Below, in pieces: positions 15,917 through 23,097 of a stretch of DNA of 23,130 nt. Position numbers and translations under genes: made by a program. How positions within the stretch are numbered: the stretch's first letter is position 1; each line of letters opens with the position of its first letter. Source of the stretch: JAFGTP01 sp964472715 (lineage in GTDB: Bacteria > Fidelibacterota > UBA2242 > JAFGTP01); NCBI GenBank assembly GCA_964472715.1, contig CAYYMT010000056.1, positions 1 to 23,130 of the forward strand. The letters are read 5' to 3'. The notes below the pieces were generated by a model. The model saw only the letters and a list, made by a program, of their open reading frames with translations. It did not search any database and was not told where the DNA came from.

Positions 15917-16815
15917 TGGATCATAAACATATACTTATTATTGCGGTCTCCATTTTTTTCTTAAATTGCACGGAAAATCCTTTCAGCAGCAAGAAAGATA
16001 ATCAAATAGAAAAGGAAAAAATATCAGGAGAAGTTTTGCTGGAAGACGGCAGATCTCCTGAGGGTATTTTTATTTGGGTGGAAGAATTTGATATCAACAC
16101 ATATACTGATTCACTGGGAAAATTCTCAATGATTTTACCCCTGGCGGAAAACCAGGCCGGCGGAAGCGGCTTTGACGGTCTATTCAATATTTTCTTTTTT
16201 ATGGGGAATTATGCCATTGATTCTGTAAAGATGGAAATGACAGAAGGAAAACTGACAAAGGATCAAACATATTTTGATAACAAAGGAAAATTAAGAGAGT
16301 TGGTAAAATTACATCCCTATTTGCATTTCGAAACAAAAGAGGTTCTGCACGCAGAGATTGATCATGGCGTTCATATCATTGATTTTGATACCCTGGCCGA
16401 GATCACATCAATAATAGATGTTGCTTTTGAAGTATTTGACGAAACACGGACAGTATCTTCATTGCGGGAAGATATTGAAGGACCGGGCGCCAGTTTTTTT
16501 CGTACCGGCATGATATTCGAGCCGATTGATCCGGAAGATGAGTTTGTGTTTATTGAAAGTTCCAAGGCAGAAGAGCAATTTGAAGCAATGCTGAAGCATA
16601 CTGATCCGGTTTGGACATTTCAACTGGATTTGTTCCGGGCAGATTTTTCCGATGCGGAATATTGGGTCTATCCTTATCTGAAAGTATGGCAACCGGAAGT
16701 ACCGGAAGCCATGTATGATGCACTGGGCCGGGAAAAAATGGTATTTGGACCGGATTATCTGGATTTTCCCATCAGACGAACTCCTTTGAAAGTACGGTTC
16801 GAGCGAGAGGATTAA
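15916..16815 (+). CDS. Lipoprotein partner of the TonB-dependent receptor
   Basis: 299 aa. The signal sequence ends in FFLNC (C18), an unusual lipobox with Asn before the Cys. Residues about 36-75 (ISGEVLLEDGRSPEGIFIWVEE to YTDSLGKFSMILP) look like a carboxypeptidase-regulatory beta-sandwich, echoing the front domain of the receptor. The rest is acidic and rich in aromatic residues with no family I recognise. The ATG overlaps the receptor stop (TAATG), so translation is coupled and the products should be made together, as with receptor-lid lipoprotein pairs. It is not SusD-like (no TPR pattern, too short). Its stop shares TTAA with the stop of the convergent dUTPase gene. Role inferred: surface or periplasmic ligand capture. 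Confidence 0.82.
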   Translation: MDHKHILIIAVSIFFLNCTENPFSSKKDNQIEKEKISGEVLLEDGRSPEGIFIWVEEFDINTYTDSLGKFSMILPLAENQAGGSGFDGLFNIFFFMGNYAIDSVKMEMTEGKLTKDQTYFDNKGKLRELVKLHPYLHFETKEVLHAEIDHGVHIIDFDTLAEITSIIDVAFEVFDETRTVSSLREDIEGPGASFFRTGMIFEPIDPEDEFVFIESSKAEEQFEAMLKHTDPVWTFQLDLFRADFSDAEYWVYPYLKVWQPEVPEAMYDALGREKMVFGPDYLDFPIRRTPLKVRFERED

Positions 16816-17288
16816 CCGGTTGACCCAAAACCGCCATTGCGGGTGGATTCTACAAAATCATCGTCTGTTACAAGGTATTTATGAAAAATTCCCTGGGCAA
16901 AGGCTTCGCCCTGTTTGACAGCGAAATCTCTGTTACCTTCATTTTGCAGAGCGATGAAAATGTGGCCCTCATTTTTTGGATTGTCATAGTAATCTGAATC
17001 AACAACACCCACCTGGTTTTTCAGCCGAATGTTATATTTGAATCCGTGGCCGCTGCGAACGCGGATGGAAAACCATTCATCAGGCAGCATGTAGCATTTG
17101 ATCCCCGTTGGAATGGCAGCCATTTCGCCGGGTTTTAACAAAATATCTTTGATTGCAAATATATCATAACCGGCCGAATGTTTGGTCGCCCGCTGCGGGA
17201 GTTTCACTGATTGATACAACTCTTTTTCTTTAATATCTTGTTCAAATTGTTGAATGGATATTTTTTCAAATCCTCTGTTTCGCGTCAT
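16812..17288 (-). CDS. dut: dUTP diphosphatase (dUTPase)
   Basis: 158 aa, normal length. It hydrolyses dUTP to dUMP and diphosphate, keeping uracil out of DNA and feeding dTMP synthesis; the family forms trimers. All five motifs are present, though some diverge: motif 1 AGYDI (39-43); motif 2 RVRSGHG (76-82, usual PRSGLA); motif 3 GVVDSDYYDNPKNEGHI (94-110), with the D97/D99 acidic pair and an extra NPKN-type insertion compared with DYRGE; motif 4 GEAFAQGIF (127-135); motif 5 RNGGFGSTG (150-158). AAGGA precedes the ATG. It lies 15 bases after the U32 gene, in the same transcript. Divergent motifs 2 and 3 leave open a dCTP deaminase-like or altered specificity. Confidence 0.87.
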   Translation of the reverse strand: MTRNRGFEKISIQQFEQDIKEKELYQSVKLPQRATKHSAGYDIFAIKDILLKPGEMAAIPTGIKCYMLPDEWFSIRVRSGHGFKYNIRLKNQVGVVDSDYYDNPKNEGHIFIALQNEGNRDFAVKQGEAFAQGIFHKYLVTDDDFVESTRNGGFGSTG

Positions 17289-17303
17289 TTTTTTCCTTAA
17301 AAA

Positions 17304-18566
17304 TTATTGCTGTTTAACCTGGCTGGCGTCCACGATTTTATAAACCTTATCGGACCGGCGCAGCTTGGTTTTGCTTTTGACTGAGCAGGGAATTCCCTGG
17401 TTTGTGGTTTCTATGGATTGATCGTCCTCACGAATTTCCTTCACGTCAAAATATTCCACGCCGGTGGTGGGCCCGGTGACCAGTAGTTTGTCGCCCACAG
17501 AAAACTGGTTGGCGTCCGGTGATATTTCCGCTACTTTGATTTTGGTGAAGTAATTGGTGACCCGTCCGATATAGACTTTTCGTTGAGTCGCTTGTGAACC
17601 GTATTTGTGGCTCCATTCACCCAGCTGCTGGCCCAGATAGTAGCCATTCCAAAAGCCGCGATTGAATACGGATTTCAGCCTGGATTGCCACGCCTCAATT
17701 TTAGCCGCTGTATAGTCATCATTGAACCAGGCATCCACAGCTTCAGCATAGCATTCACTAACGGTTCTTACATATTCCGGTGAGCGTGCCCGTCCTTCGA
17801 TTTTCAGTACCCGGACACCGGCATCTAGAATTTTATTGAGAAAATGGATGGTCCAAAGGTCTTTGGGGGACATCAGGTATTCATTGTCCACTTCGATTTG
17901 ATTACCGGTTTCATTATCTGTCAAGGTGTAGGAGCGGCGACACACTTGCAAACATGCGCCGCGATTGGCAGAGGCATTCATGGCGTGCAAACTCATATAG
18001 CATTTTCCTGAAACTGCCATACAAAGAGCGCCATGAGCAAAGATTTCAATCTGAATCAACTCGCCTTTGGGCCCGGTAATGTTTTGTTGGCGGATTGCTT
18101 TGGTGATTTCCGCTACCTGTTCGATTGTCAATTCGCGGGCTGTGACCATAACATCGGCAAATTGCGCGTAGAATTTGACCGCTTCGATATTGGTGATGTT
18201 AGCCTGGGTTGAGATGTGGATTTCCACACCTTTGGAAAAAGCATACTGAATGACGGAAATGTCGCTGGCGATGATGGCTGTGATACCGGCATGATGTGCA
18301 GAATCGACAATTTCATGCATCAATTTCAAGTCATTATCATAAATAATTGTATTGAGAGTCAGATAGGTTTTGATTTTATTTTTTTTGGCAATGGCAACCA
18401 CTTCCCTGAGGTCTTCGGTTGTGAAATTTTTGGATGAGCGGGAACGCATATTCAATTTTTCAATGCCGAAATAGACCGAATCAGCGCCCCCCTGAATAGC
18501 AGCGCGCAAGGATTCATAGGAGCCGACCGGCGCCATAATTTCAATATTTTTGTGTTGTTTTGTCAT
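17304..18566 (-). CDS. Peptidase U32 family protein (probable tRNA/rRNA uridine hydroxylation, TrhP/RlhA-like)
   Basis: 420 aa. It starts IEIMAPVGSYESLRAAIQGGADSVYFG, the usual U32 barrel opening. It carries the family signature E174-x-F-x2-G-A-L-C182-x4-G-x-C189-x-M-S, followed by NRGACLQVCRRSY (C205, C209). These four Cys are known in TrhP and RlhA to hold a [4Fe-4S] cluster used in prephenate-dependent hydroxylation of uridine (tRNA wobble U34 or 23S rRNA C2501). KIEGRARSPEY at 256-266 is also conserved. The C-terminal part (about 330-415) is a beta-barrel resembling the extra domain of TrhP. No prephenate pathway genes are nearby. The name peptidase is historical. The ATG at 18566 has no clear ribosome binding site. 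Family certain, exact RNA target inferred. Confidence 0.86.
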   Translation of the reverse strand: MTKQHKNIEIMAPVGSYESLRAAIQGGADSVYFGIEKLNMRSRSSKNFTTEDLREVVAIAKKNKIKTYLTLNTIIYDNDLKLMHEIVDSAHHAGITAIIASDISVIQYAFSKGVEIHISTQANITNIEAVKFYAQFADVMVTARELTIEQVAEITKAIRQQNITGPKGELIQIEIFAHGALCMAVSGKCYMSLHAMNASANRGACLQVCRRSYTLTDNETGNQIEVDNEYLMSPKDLWTIHFLNKILDAGVRVLKIEGRARSPEYVRTVSECYAEAVDAWFNDDYTAAKIEAWQSRLKSVFNRGFWNGYYLGQQLGEWSHKYGSQATQRKVYIGRVTNYFTKIKVAEISPDANQFSVGDKLLVTGPTTGVEYFDVKEIREDDQSIETTNQGIPCSVKSKTKLRRSDKVYKIVDASQVKQQ

Positions 18567-18589
18567 AACATGAGTTTGTACTGATTAAA

Positions 18590-18634
18590 ATAACAATATA
18601 CAACCCTTGCGAAGGTCTTTGACTATTCGCAAGG
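18590..18634 (-). terminator. Probable terminator after the epimerase-like gene
   Basis: A perfect 9-bp inverted repeat CCTTGCGAA/TTCGCAAGG (18605-18613 and 18626-18634) lies just past the stop at 18638. On the minus strand it is followed by a loose T-rich stretch, not a pure run. It is only 38 bases before the U32 start, so it might also attenuate a longer transcript. Confidence 0.5.
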
Positions 18635-18637
18635 TTT

Positions 18638-19174
18638 CTATCCTTTTTCGATTTCCCAAACATCGGTGCCGAAAAAATCCCAGGGCAGCCGGCCTTCATC
18701 TGAGGTTTTCGGATCGGCAGAAAAAATCTGGTTGACAAAGTAAATGATCTGTCCCTTTTGCGGCGCGATATTCTTACAGCCGTGGGCCACACCCGGTGGA
18801 ATTTTCACCAGTCTTGATTTATAGTCTCCCAGCGGAATCCGCATGATCACGCCTTCGGTGGGAGACCCTTCCCGGGCATCCGCCAGCACCAATAGAATTT
18901 TGTCACAAGGCGGGACAAACCAGACATCGGTTTGTGATTTATGAAGATGAAAGGCTTTGATCGCCGCCGGCGCCATTTCGCTGTAATTAACCTGCTTGAT
19001 TTCAAAACCGGGCAGAGATTCCGGAATGCCGGCGCTCAATCGGGCCAATTCCGTAAAGGAACCGCCGTCATCATTAAATCGACAGAGTTGGATAATTTCA
19101 ACACCCTCTATCATTGTTTGTTTTGAATAATCCTGTAATGTGTATTGTTCTTCCGCTTTTTTGATGAGTTTCAT
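18638..19174 (-). CDS. RmlC-like dTDP-4-dehydrorhamnose 3,5-epimerase family cupin
   Basis: 178 aa, the usual length. Cupin segments match the RmlC family: GFEIKQVNYSEM (56-67), AFHLHKSQTDVWFV (74-87, H76 at the place of the catalytic His and K79 of the conserved Lys), DKILLVLADAREGSPT, LVKIPPGVAHGCKN (H131) and YFVNQIF (145-151). The family inverts C3 and C5 of a dTDP-4-keto sugar during dTDP-rhamnose synthesis. No rmlA, rmlB or rmlD lies beside it, so it is an orphan here and may act on another NDP-keto sugar. The leader holds a 9-bp inverted repeat that overlaps the ribosome binding region. Family call firm, substrate inferred. Confidence 0.82.
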   Translation of the reverse strand: MKLIKKAEEQYTLQDYSKQTMIEGVEIIQLCRFNDDGGSFTELARLSAGIPESLPGFEIKQVNYSEMAPAAIKAFHLHKSQTDVWFVPPCDKILLVLADAREGSPTEGVIMRIPLGDYKSRLVKIPPGVAHGCKNIAPQKGQIIYFVNQIFSADPKTSDEGRLPWDFFGTDVWEIEKG

Positions 19175-19178
19175 TCCA

Positions 19179-19209
19179 TATCCTGTTTCATGTTTTGATT
19201 AACAGGATA
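19179..19209. promoter_or_regulatory. Inverted repeat in the leader of the epimerase-like gene
   Basis: Perfect 9-bp arms TATCCTGTT (19179-19187) and AACAGGATA (19201-19209) with a 13-base loop. The repeat starts 5 bases before the ATG and one arm contains the AGGA that should bind the ribosome. It could be a protein operator or an RNA hairpin that hides the start. Confidence 0.45.
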
Positions 19210-19255
19210 AATTACTTTTATTAAGTGAGAATATCAAAGGGAATGTAGAAATGAA

Positions 19256-19286
19256 AAAAAGTGAGAGCGGGGAACTCTCACTTTTT
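19256..19286 (-). terminator. Strong rho-independent terminator
   Basis: Perfect 12-bp stem AAAAAGTGAGAG (19256-19267) and CTCTCACTTTTT (19275-19286), loop 7 bases. The A and T runs on both sides make it active in either direction. It ends the porin/exported-protein transcript, 38 bases past the stop at 19325. Confidence 0.88.
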
Positions 19287-19324
19287 AAAAAGAAGGAATT
19301 GAAGAATGTAATTGTTTGTTATTG

Positions 19325-19720
19325 TCATTTTCGGGTGATTTCCATATTTCTGAAGACCACTTCACTGATTTTTATAAAAAAGTCGGTAGGTCCGGAATGT
19401 TCCGGAAGCACCGGCAGGGCGATATTGATATCATCTGCTGATAATATTAATTTGGTAAGGAATAATTTATAGTTCAGCGCCGGTGGATGGTCTTCCCCTA
19501 AAAGTTTTTCAATTTTTTCCAGACTTTTGTCGAAATTAGCCGCCGGATAATTTAGGCGAAGTTTTGTGATGAATACCAGTGAACTTTCGATGACTCCGGT
19601 GGTTTTGCAATCAAGGTTATGCGTGTAGGCACACAGGGCTTTTTTGATGTTTATCCCGGCTACTGCTGAGGTTGATAATAAAATTAAGAGAATAATGAGT
19701 GTAAATATTTTTTTAGACAT
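19325..19720 (-). CDS. Small exported protein of unknown function
   Basis: 131 aa. AAGGAG lies 7 bases before the ATG. The N-terminal signal peptide (about 1-21, LIILLILLSTSAVAG) is followed by a mature part of about 110 residues with two Cys (C29, C38 in CAYTHNLDC) that could form a disulfide. The remainder is mixed helix and strand with no motif I recognise. It lacks a lipobox, so it should be periplasmic. It lies downstream of the TorF-type porin gene on the same strand, with a strong terminator after it, so the two are probably co-transcribed. Confidence 0.75.
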   Translation of the reverse strand: MSKKIFTLIILLILLSTSAVAGINIKKALCAYTHNLDCKTTGVIESSLVFITKLRLNYPAANFDKSLEKIEKLLGEDHPPALNYKLFLTKLILSADDINIALPVLPEHSGPTDFFIKISEVVFRNMEITRK

Positions 19721-19815
19721 TGTAGATCTCCTTTGGATTTCTGTTTGATGTGATTTAAGGTTCTAAGATATTTTATAATAAGATTCTGACCGGATTGGCC
19801 TGCTTGTTCTTGCAT
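19684..19815 (-). CDS. Possible 43-aa ORF between porin and exported protein
   Basis: An ATG preceded by AGGAG with a 6-base spacer opens a 43-codon frame that ends inside the next gene in another frame (37-base overlap). The product is basic and polar (MQEQAGQSGQNLIIKYLRTL at its start) with no recognised motif. It begins 19 bases before the end of the porin gene region. It could be a leader peptide that couples translation to the exported protein, or a chance frame. Confidence 0.25.
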   Translation of the reverse strand: MQEQAGQSGQNLIIKYLRTLNHIKQKSKGDLQCLKKYLHSLFS

Positions 19816-19833
19816 TGTTTACTCCTGTTATTT

Positions 19834-20478
19834 TTATAATGATACTGTAAAAGTTAAAAAGGATGTTTTCTGATCGGGATTGATAATATAAGCGGCAGAA
19901 TACATTCCTCTGGATACACTGATGCCCGCATTGACAATATTAAATGAGTCATTCATTACATAGGCAAAATCGCCGGCGCCCAAAAAGAGGGAGGCTGATA
20001 CATCTTCGTTGTCCATCAGATTGTATCCGAGTTCGATATATTTTGAATTATCAGTATCAGCGCCGATAACATTTACAGCGGCCAGGAGGCTGAATTTACT
20101 AAGTGATAATCCCAGGGAAGTCTCAATGATGTGACCGCCGCTTTTGCTATAATCATCAAACATATCATCACCGGTAAAAGCCGGAAAGAAATAATCGGTC
20201 ACTGTGAAAGAGAAATTGTTAAAAGAATAGGAGGCGTAAAGGTCATTCTCATTGCCGCCGGGAGCGCCGTTTAATGCCCATGACCCCCAGGCGCCAACTT
20301 CCAGGTTGCCTTTTGAATAAGCGATTGAGGGTTGGACAGCGGCGGCATTGCCGAAGTCAGTACCGCGCCAGACATAGCGACTGACCACATCAGCGCCAAT
20401 AGAGAGATCGCCGGAAAAGGCCGTAGCAGTAGTTAATAACATGACTAGAATGGTTGAATAGGTTTTAATTAATTTCAT
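19834..20478 (-). CDS. TorF family putative outer-membrane porin
   Basis: About 214 aa from the ATG at 20478, preferred over 20484 because GGAG then lies 7 bases upstream rather than one. A signal peptide (ending TATAFS) precedes LSIGADVVSRYVWRGTDFGNAA, QPSIAYSKGNLEVGAWGSWAL and a series of short alternating beta-strands, the hallmark of the TorF (TIGR02001) family. These are small beta-barrel proteins often annotated from genome context as involved in transport of organic substrates. The last residues (SFLTFTVSL) fit an outer-membrane barrel end. It lies upstream of a small exported protein on the same strand. The substrate is unknown. Confidence 0.82.
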   Translation of the reverse strand: MKLIKTYSTILVMLLTTATAFSGDLSIGADVVSRYVWRGTDFGNAAAVQPSIAYSKGNLEVGAWGSWALNGAPGGNENDLYASYSFNNFSFTVTDYFFPAFTGDDMFDDYSKSGGHIIETSLGLSLSKFSLLAAVNVIGADTDNSKYIELGYNLMDNEDVSASLFLGAGDFAYVMNDSFNIVNAGISVSRGMYSAAYIINPDQKTSFLTFTVSL

Positions 20479-20484
20479 TTTCAT

Positions 20485-20993
20485 ACTCCTTTATTAATGG
20501 TTTTCGCTTTTTATTAAGTCAATCGCTGTGCCATATCAATAATTATTGTATTAAGTTACTGTTTTGTATTTATTTACATCTATTGAAGTAGCGTATTTGG
20601 TTTTCAAAATTGTAGGTTTGAATATTTGGCATACAATTTTGTGAGAATTCTGCAAGTTGTGTAATACTCTCTTTGGGATTGTCTCTTTGATGAAAATGGA
20701 TATACTGTATCGCAAAATTACCTAATGTGAGGATAAAATGTTTATGTTAGAGGAGCGCAGGCTTTCAGTCTGTAATATCAGTCGTTTTCCGGGAGCGCGA
20801 ACTTTTGAAAATCAGGCTTAGACTGATCAGGCCGCAATAAAATTTATTCAAAAATGTATTATGATTTTTTGGAATGACAATATTGTTGGTAAATTGCCTA
20901 TGAATCCTAATGGAATTTTATTGGTTTTTATTAGATTTAATAACTGTTTAAATTTACATTTACTTATTATGTATTGGTTAAACGGAGCGTGTT
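20485..20993. other. Divergent intergenic region, about 509 bases
   Basis: No protein gene is supported. It holds a 9-bp inverted repeat CAAAATTGT/ACAATTTTG (20605-20613, 20633-20641), a degenerate copy of a dispersed repeat near 20753-20838, and must hold promoters for the porin (-) and the repeat lipoprotein (+). GGAG before the ATG at 20994 is clear. Confidence 0.55.
20795..20838. repeat. Dispersed repeat, degenerate copy 1
   Basis: GCGC, then TTTTGAAAATC and AGGCTTAGACTGA, matches the element at 23051-23097 at about 20 of the first 25 bases, including ten identical bases TTTGAAAATC. The preceding 40 bases (from 20753) carry a related GCGCAGGCTT unit, and TCAGTCT (20765-20771) pairs with AGACTGA (20820-20826). 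Confidence 0.55.
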
Positions 20994-21617
20994 ATGAGAA
21001 CAGAAAAGAGATATTATTTTAAATTCTTCCTCCTTACTGTAGGTCTACTTCTTTTCATTTCCTGCAAAAATTGGCAGTATGATGTGGTAAAAGAGGGTAT
21101 TCATTTCAAAAAAATCCGTCAGAATGCCAGTGGCGGGTATACCGGATATATGACTGAAAACCATCAAATTCACGGCTTCCCCTGCGAAAAAGGCTGGATT
21201 CATTTCAAAGACGATGGTTCACTAGAATCCTTTCAACTCAGTGAAGAGTTTTGGTTCAACGGCACGCTGCTGCCGGCAAATACCTGGATTCATTATTGGA
21301 CGCCTGAAAGCATCGGTGGTTATGTTTGTGCTTTTCCCTATGATTATAAAGTACAGGGATATTTATGTGGCGGTTCCGGCGGTTACAAAGGCACGCATAC
21401 CGGCTTTTACGACAGTGGAAAATTACGTAGCTTTTATCCCCCTGATAATGTTGTTGTAGATAGTGTTCCCTGTGAAGCAAGTTTGCTGGTAAATGTCCAA
21501 CTGTATGAGAACGGTAGCATAAAAAGATGCAAACTGGCCGCAGATTATGAACACAATGGAAAAATCTATAAAAAAGGATCGACAATAATATTTGGCAAGA
21601 AGGGGAACGTGAAATAA
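20994..21617 (+). CDS. Lipoprotein with three degenerate Cys-containing repeats
   Basis: 207 aa. GGAG precedes the ATG. The signal sequence ends LLFISC (about C24), a good lipobox. The mature part contains about three copies of a unit of roughly 45-50 residues: one starts at GFPCEKGWIHFKDDGSLESF, the next at GYLCGGSGG with FYDSGKLRSFYPP, the third at SVPCEASLL with LYENGSIKRCKL. Each has a (G/V)xxC opening and a DGSL/SGKL/NGSI turn, as in MORN-like or beta-hairpin repeat proteins. The phrases FxxNGTLLPANTWI and YEHNGKIYKKGSTI also echo each other. It should sit in the periplasm or on the outer membrane. It precedes the dipeptidase gene on the same strand. No function is recognised. Confidence 0.8.
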   Translation: MRTEKRYYFKFFLLTVGLLLFISCKNWQYDVVKEGIHFKKIRQNASGGYTGYMTENHQIHGFPCEKGWIHFKDDGSLESFQLSEEFWFNGTLLPANTWIHYWTPESIGGYVCAFPYDYKVQGYLCGGSGGYKGTHTGFYDSGKLRSFYPPDNVVVDSVPCEASLLVNVQLYENGSIKRCKLAADYEHNGKIYKKGSTIIFGKKGNVK

Positions 21618-21632
21618 AATCTGCTTGTTTTT

Positions 21633-21685
21633 AAGTCCCCTTTTTCTTATTATTCCTGTTGCAAAATTTTTTATAGAGGGGACTT
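21633..21685 (+). promoter_or_regulatory. Inverted repeat that could mask the dipeptidase ribosome binding site
   Basis: AAGTCCCC (21633-21640) is the exact reverse complement of GGGGACTT (21678-21685, and its gap duplicate at 21833-21840), which contains the Shine-Dalgarno GGGGA just before the dipeptidase ATG. After the gap duplication is collapsed, the loop is 37 bases. Confidence 0.4.
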
Positions 21686-21694
21686 TTCATGAGA
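21640..21694. repeat. 55-base duplication at gap, left copy
   Basis: Identical to 21795-21849 across 100 Ns, exactly 55 bases. It includes the ribosome binding site and first codons of the dipeptidase gene. Best read as an assembly overlap. Confidence 0.92.
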
Positions 21695-21794
21695 NNNNNN
21701 NNNNNNNNNNNNNNNNNNNNNNNNNNNNNNNNNNNNNNNNNNNNNNNNNNNNNNNNNNNNNNNNNNNNNNNNNNNNNNNNNNNNNNNNNNNNNN
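21695..21794. other. Assembly gap, 100 N
   Basis: One hundred Ns between identical 55-base flanks; probably no missing sequence. Confidence 0.95.
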
Positions 21795-21849
21795 CTTTTT
21801 CTTATTATTCCTGTTGCAAAATTTTTTATAGAGGGGACTTTTCATGAGA
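21795..21849. repeat. 55-base duplication at gap, right copy
   Basis: Second copy of 21640-21694, running into the dipeptidase coding region, which continues intact from here. Confidence 0.92.
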
Positions 21850-23040
21850 AAATTATTCGTAATTATAGCAGTTGCACTATTTAGCCTGTTTTCCTGTACT
21901 CAGCAAAAATTATCAAAAGCTGAAATAATTCATCAAAAAGCTTTAACTGTCGATACCCATTGTGACACGCCAATGCGGTTCATGCGGGGAAATTTTGATC
22001 CCGGTGTACGCCATGATCCTTACAAAACCGGCAGCAAAGTCGACTTCGTCAGGATGAAAGAGGGCGGGCTGGACGCAATGTTTTTTGCGGCATTTTTGGG
22101 GCAGGGCAAGCGTGATGAATATTCTCTGGAACAGGCAGTGATCAAAGCCCATGATATTATTGATTCTATCTATGCGGTAGTCGAACGAAATCAGGATCTG
22201 GCGGAAATCGCGACAACGCCGGAGGATGCCTACCGGTTGGAGAAAGCCGGCAAACGGGCTGTTTACATCGGTATTGAAAATGGCTATGGATTGGGATATG
22301 ATATTGATCTGGTCAATGAATATTATAATATGGGTGTCCGCTATATCACCCTCTGCCATACCCAGAATAATGATATTTGCGATTCATCAACAGATAGTGT
22401 GGAACACGGCGGCTTATCGGAATTTGGTGAACAGGTGGTGAAACGGATGAATGATGTCGGTATGATGATCGATGTGTCCCATATATCCGATGACGCTTTT
22501 TATGATGTCGTGGAATTGTCAAGCGATCCGGTAATTGCCTCTCATTCCTGTGCCAGAGCAATCGCAGACAATCCTAGAAATATGACCGATGATATGCTGC
22601 TGAAACTCAAAGAAAATGGCGGTGTTATCCAAATGTGCATCCTCTCACAATATGTGAAAGATGATTTGCAGGCCAGTGCTGCGCATGATTCTGCAAAAGC
22701 GGCCTGGCGGGAAAAATATCCCGACTACAGCAATCTTCCTAAAGAAGAAAAGGATATTGCCAGAAACGAATGGTATGCTTTTAATCGGCAATTTCCCGGC
22801 CCCATGGCAACGGTTTCCGATGCTGTGGACCACATTGATCACATTGTGGATCTGATCGGCATTGATTATGTGGGAATTGGGACTGATTTCGATGGCGGTG
22901 GTGGTCTCAAGGATTGTTACGATGTTAGCGAAATGGGCAATATTACCCAAGAACTGGTCAAGCGCGGTTACTCAAAAGAAGATATTATTAAGATCTGGGG
23001 TGGTAATTTTATGCGGGTTTTCCGCGAAGTGGAAGAGTAA
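21844..23040 (+). CDS. Membrane dipeptidase lipoprotein (peptidase M19, renal dipeptidase family)
   Basis: 398 aa. GGGGA lies 8 bases before the ATG. A short signal ends SLFSC (C18), so this is a lipoprotein. The two-zinc site of the M19 family is complete: H39 and D41 in VDTHCDT, bridging E145 in GIENGYG, H213 in VSHIS, H234 in ASHSCAR, and D348 in GIGTDFDGG. The family cleaves dipeptides, including those with a C-terminal D-residue, to free amino acids. Exported on the cell envelope, it would recover amino acids from peptides or peptidoglycan turnover. LCHTQNNDICDSST is the usual family segment after the fourth strand. The upstream inverted repeat may control its translation. Confident in family; physiological substrate not known. 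Confidence 0.92.
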   Translation: MRKLFVIIAVALFSLFSCTQQKLSKAEIIHQKALTVDTHCDTPMRFMRGNFDPGVRHDPYKTGSKVDFVRMKEGGLDAMFFAAFLGQGKRDEYSLEQAVIKAHDIIDSIYAVVERNQDLAEIATTPEDAYRLEKAGKRAVYIGIENGYGLGYDIDLVNEYYNMGVRYITLCHTQNNDICDSSTDSVEHGGLSEFGEQVVKRMNDVGMMIDVSHISDDAFYDVVELSSDPVIASHSCARAIADNPRNMTDDMLLKLKENGGVIQMCILSQYVKDDLQASAAHDSAKAAWREKYPDYSNLPKEEKDIARNEWYAFNRQFPGPMATVSDAVDHIDHIVDLIGIDYVGIGTDFDGGGGLKDCYDVSEMGNITQELVKRGYSKEDIIKIWGGNFMRVFREVEE

Positions 23041-23050
23041 TGACCTTGTA

Positions 23051-23097
23051 GCGCAAGCATTTGAAAATCCGGCCTTTGACGGACCTGCTTGCGTAAT
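23051..23097. repeat. Dispersed palindromic repeat, copy 2
   Basis: CGCAAGCA (23052-23059) pairs with TGCTTGCG (23086-23093), with an inner TCCG/CGGA stem. It begins 11 bases after the dipeptidase stop and matches the element at 20795. The bases after it (to the edge, ending TTTTTAGGG) resemble what precedes copy 1 (TTTTCCGGGAGCGC), hinting at a unit that continues beyond the window. Confidence 0.55.

Noticed and set aside
20738..20820. A 27-codon frame with GAGG upstream (MFMLEERRLSVCNISRFPG...)
   Set aside because: It lies across the dispersed repeat and is probably a by-product of the repeat, not a gene.
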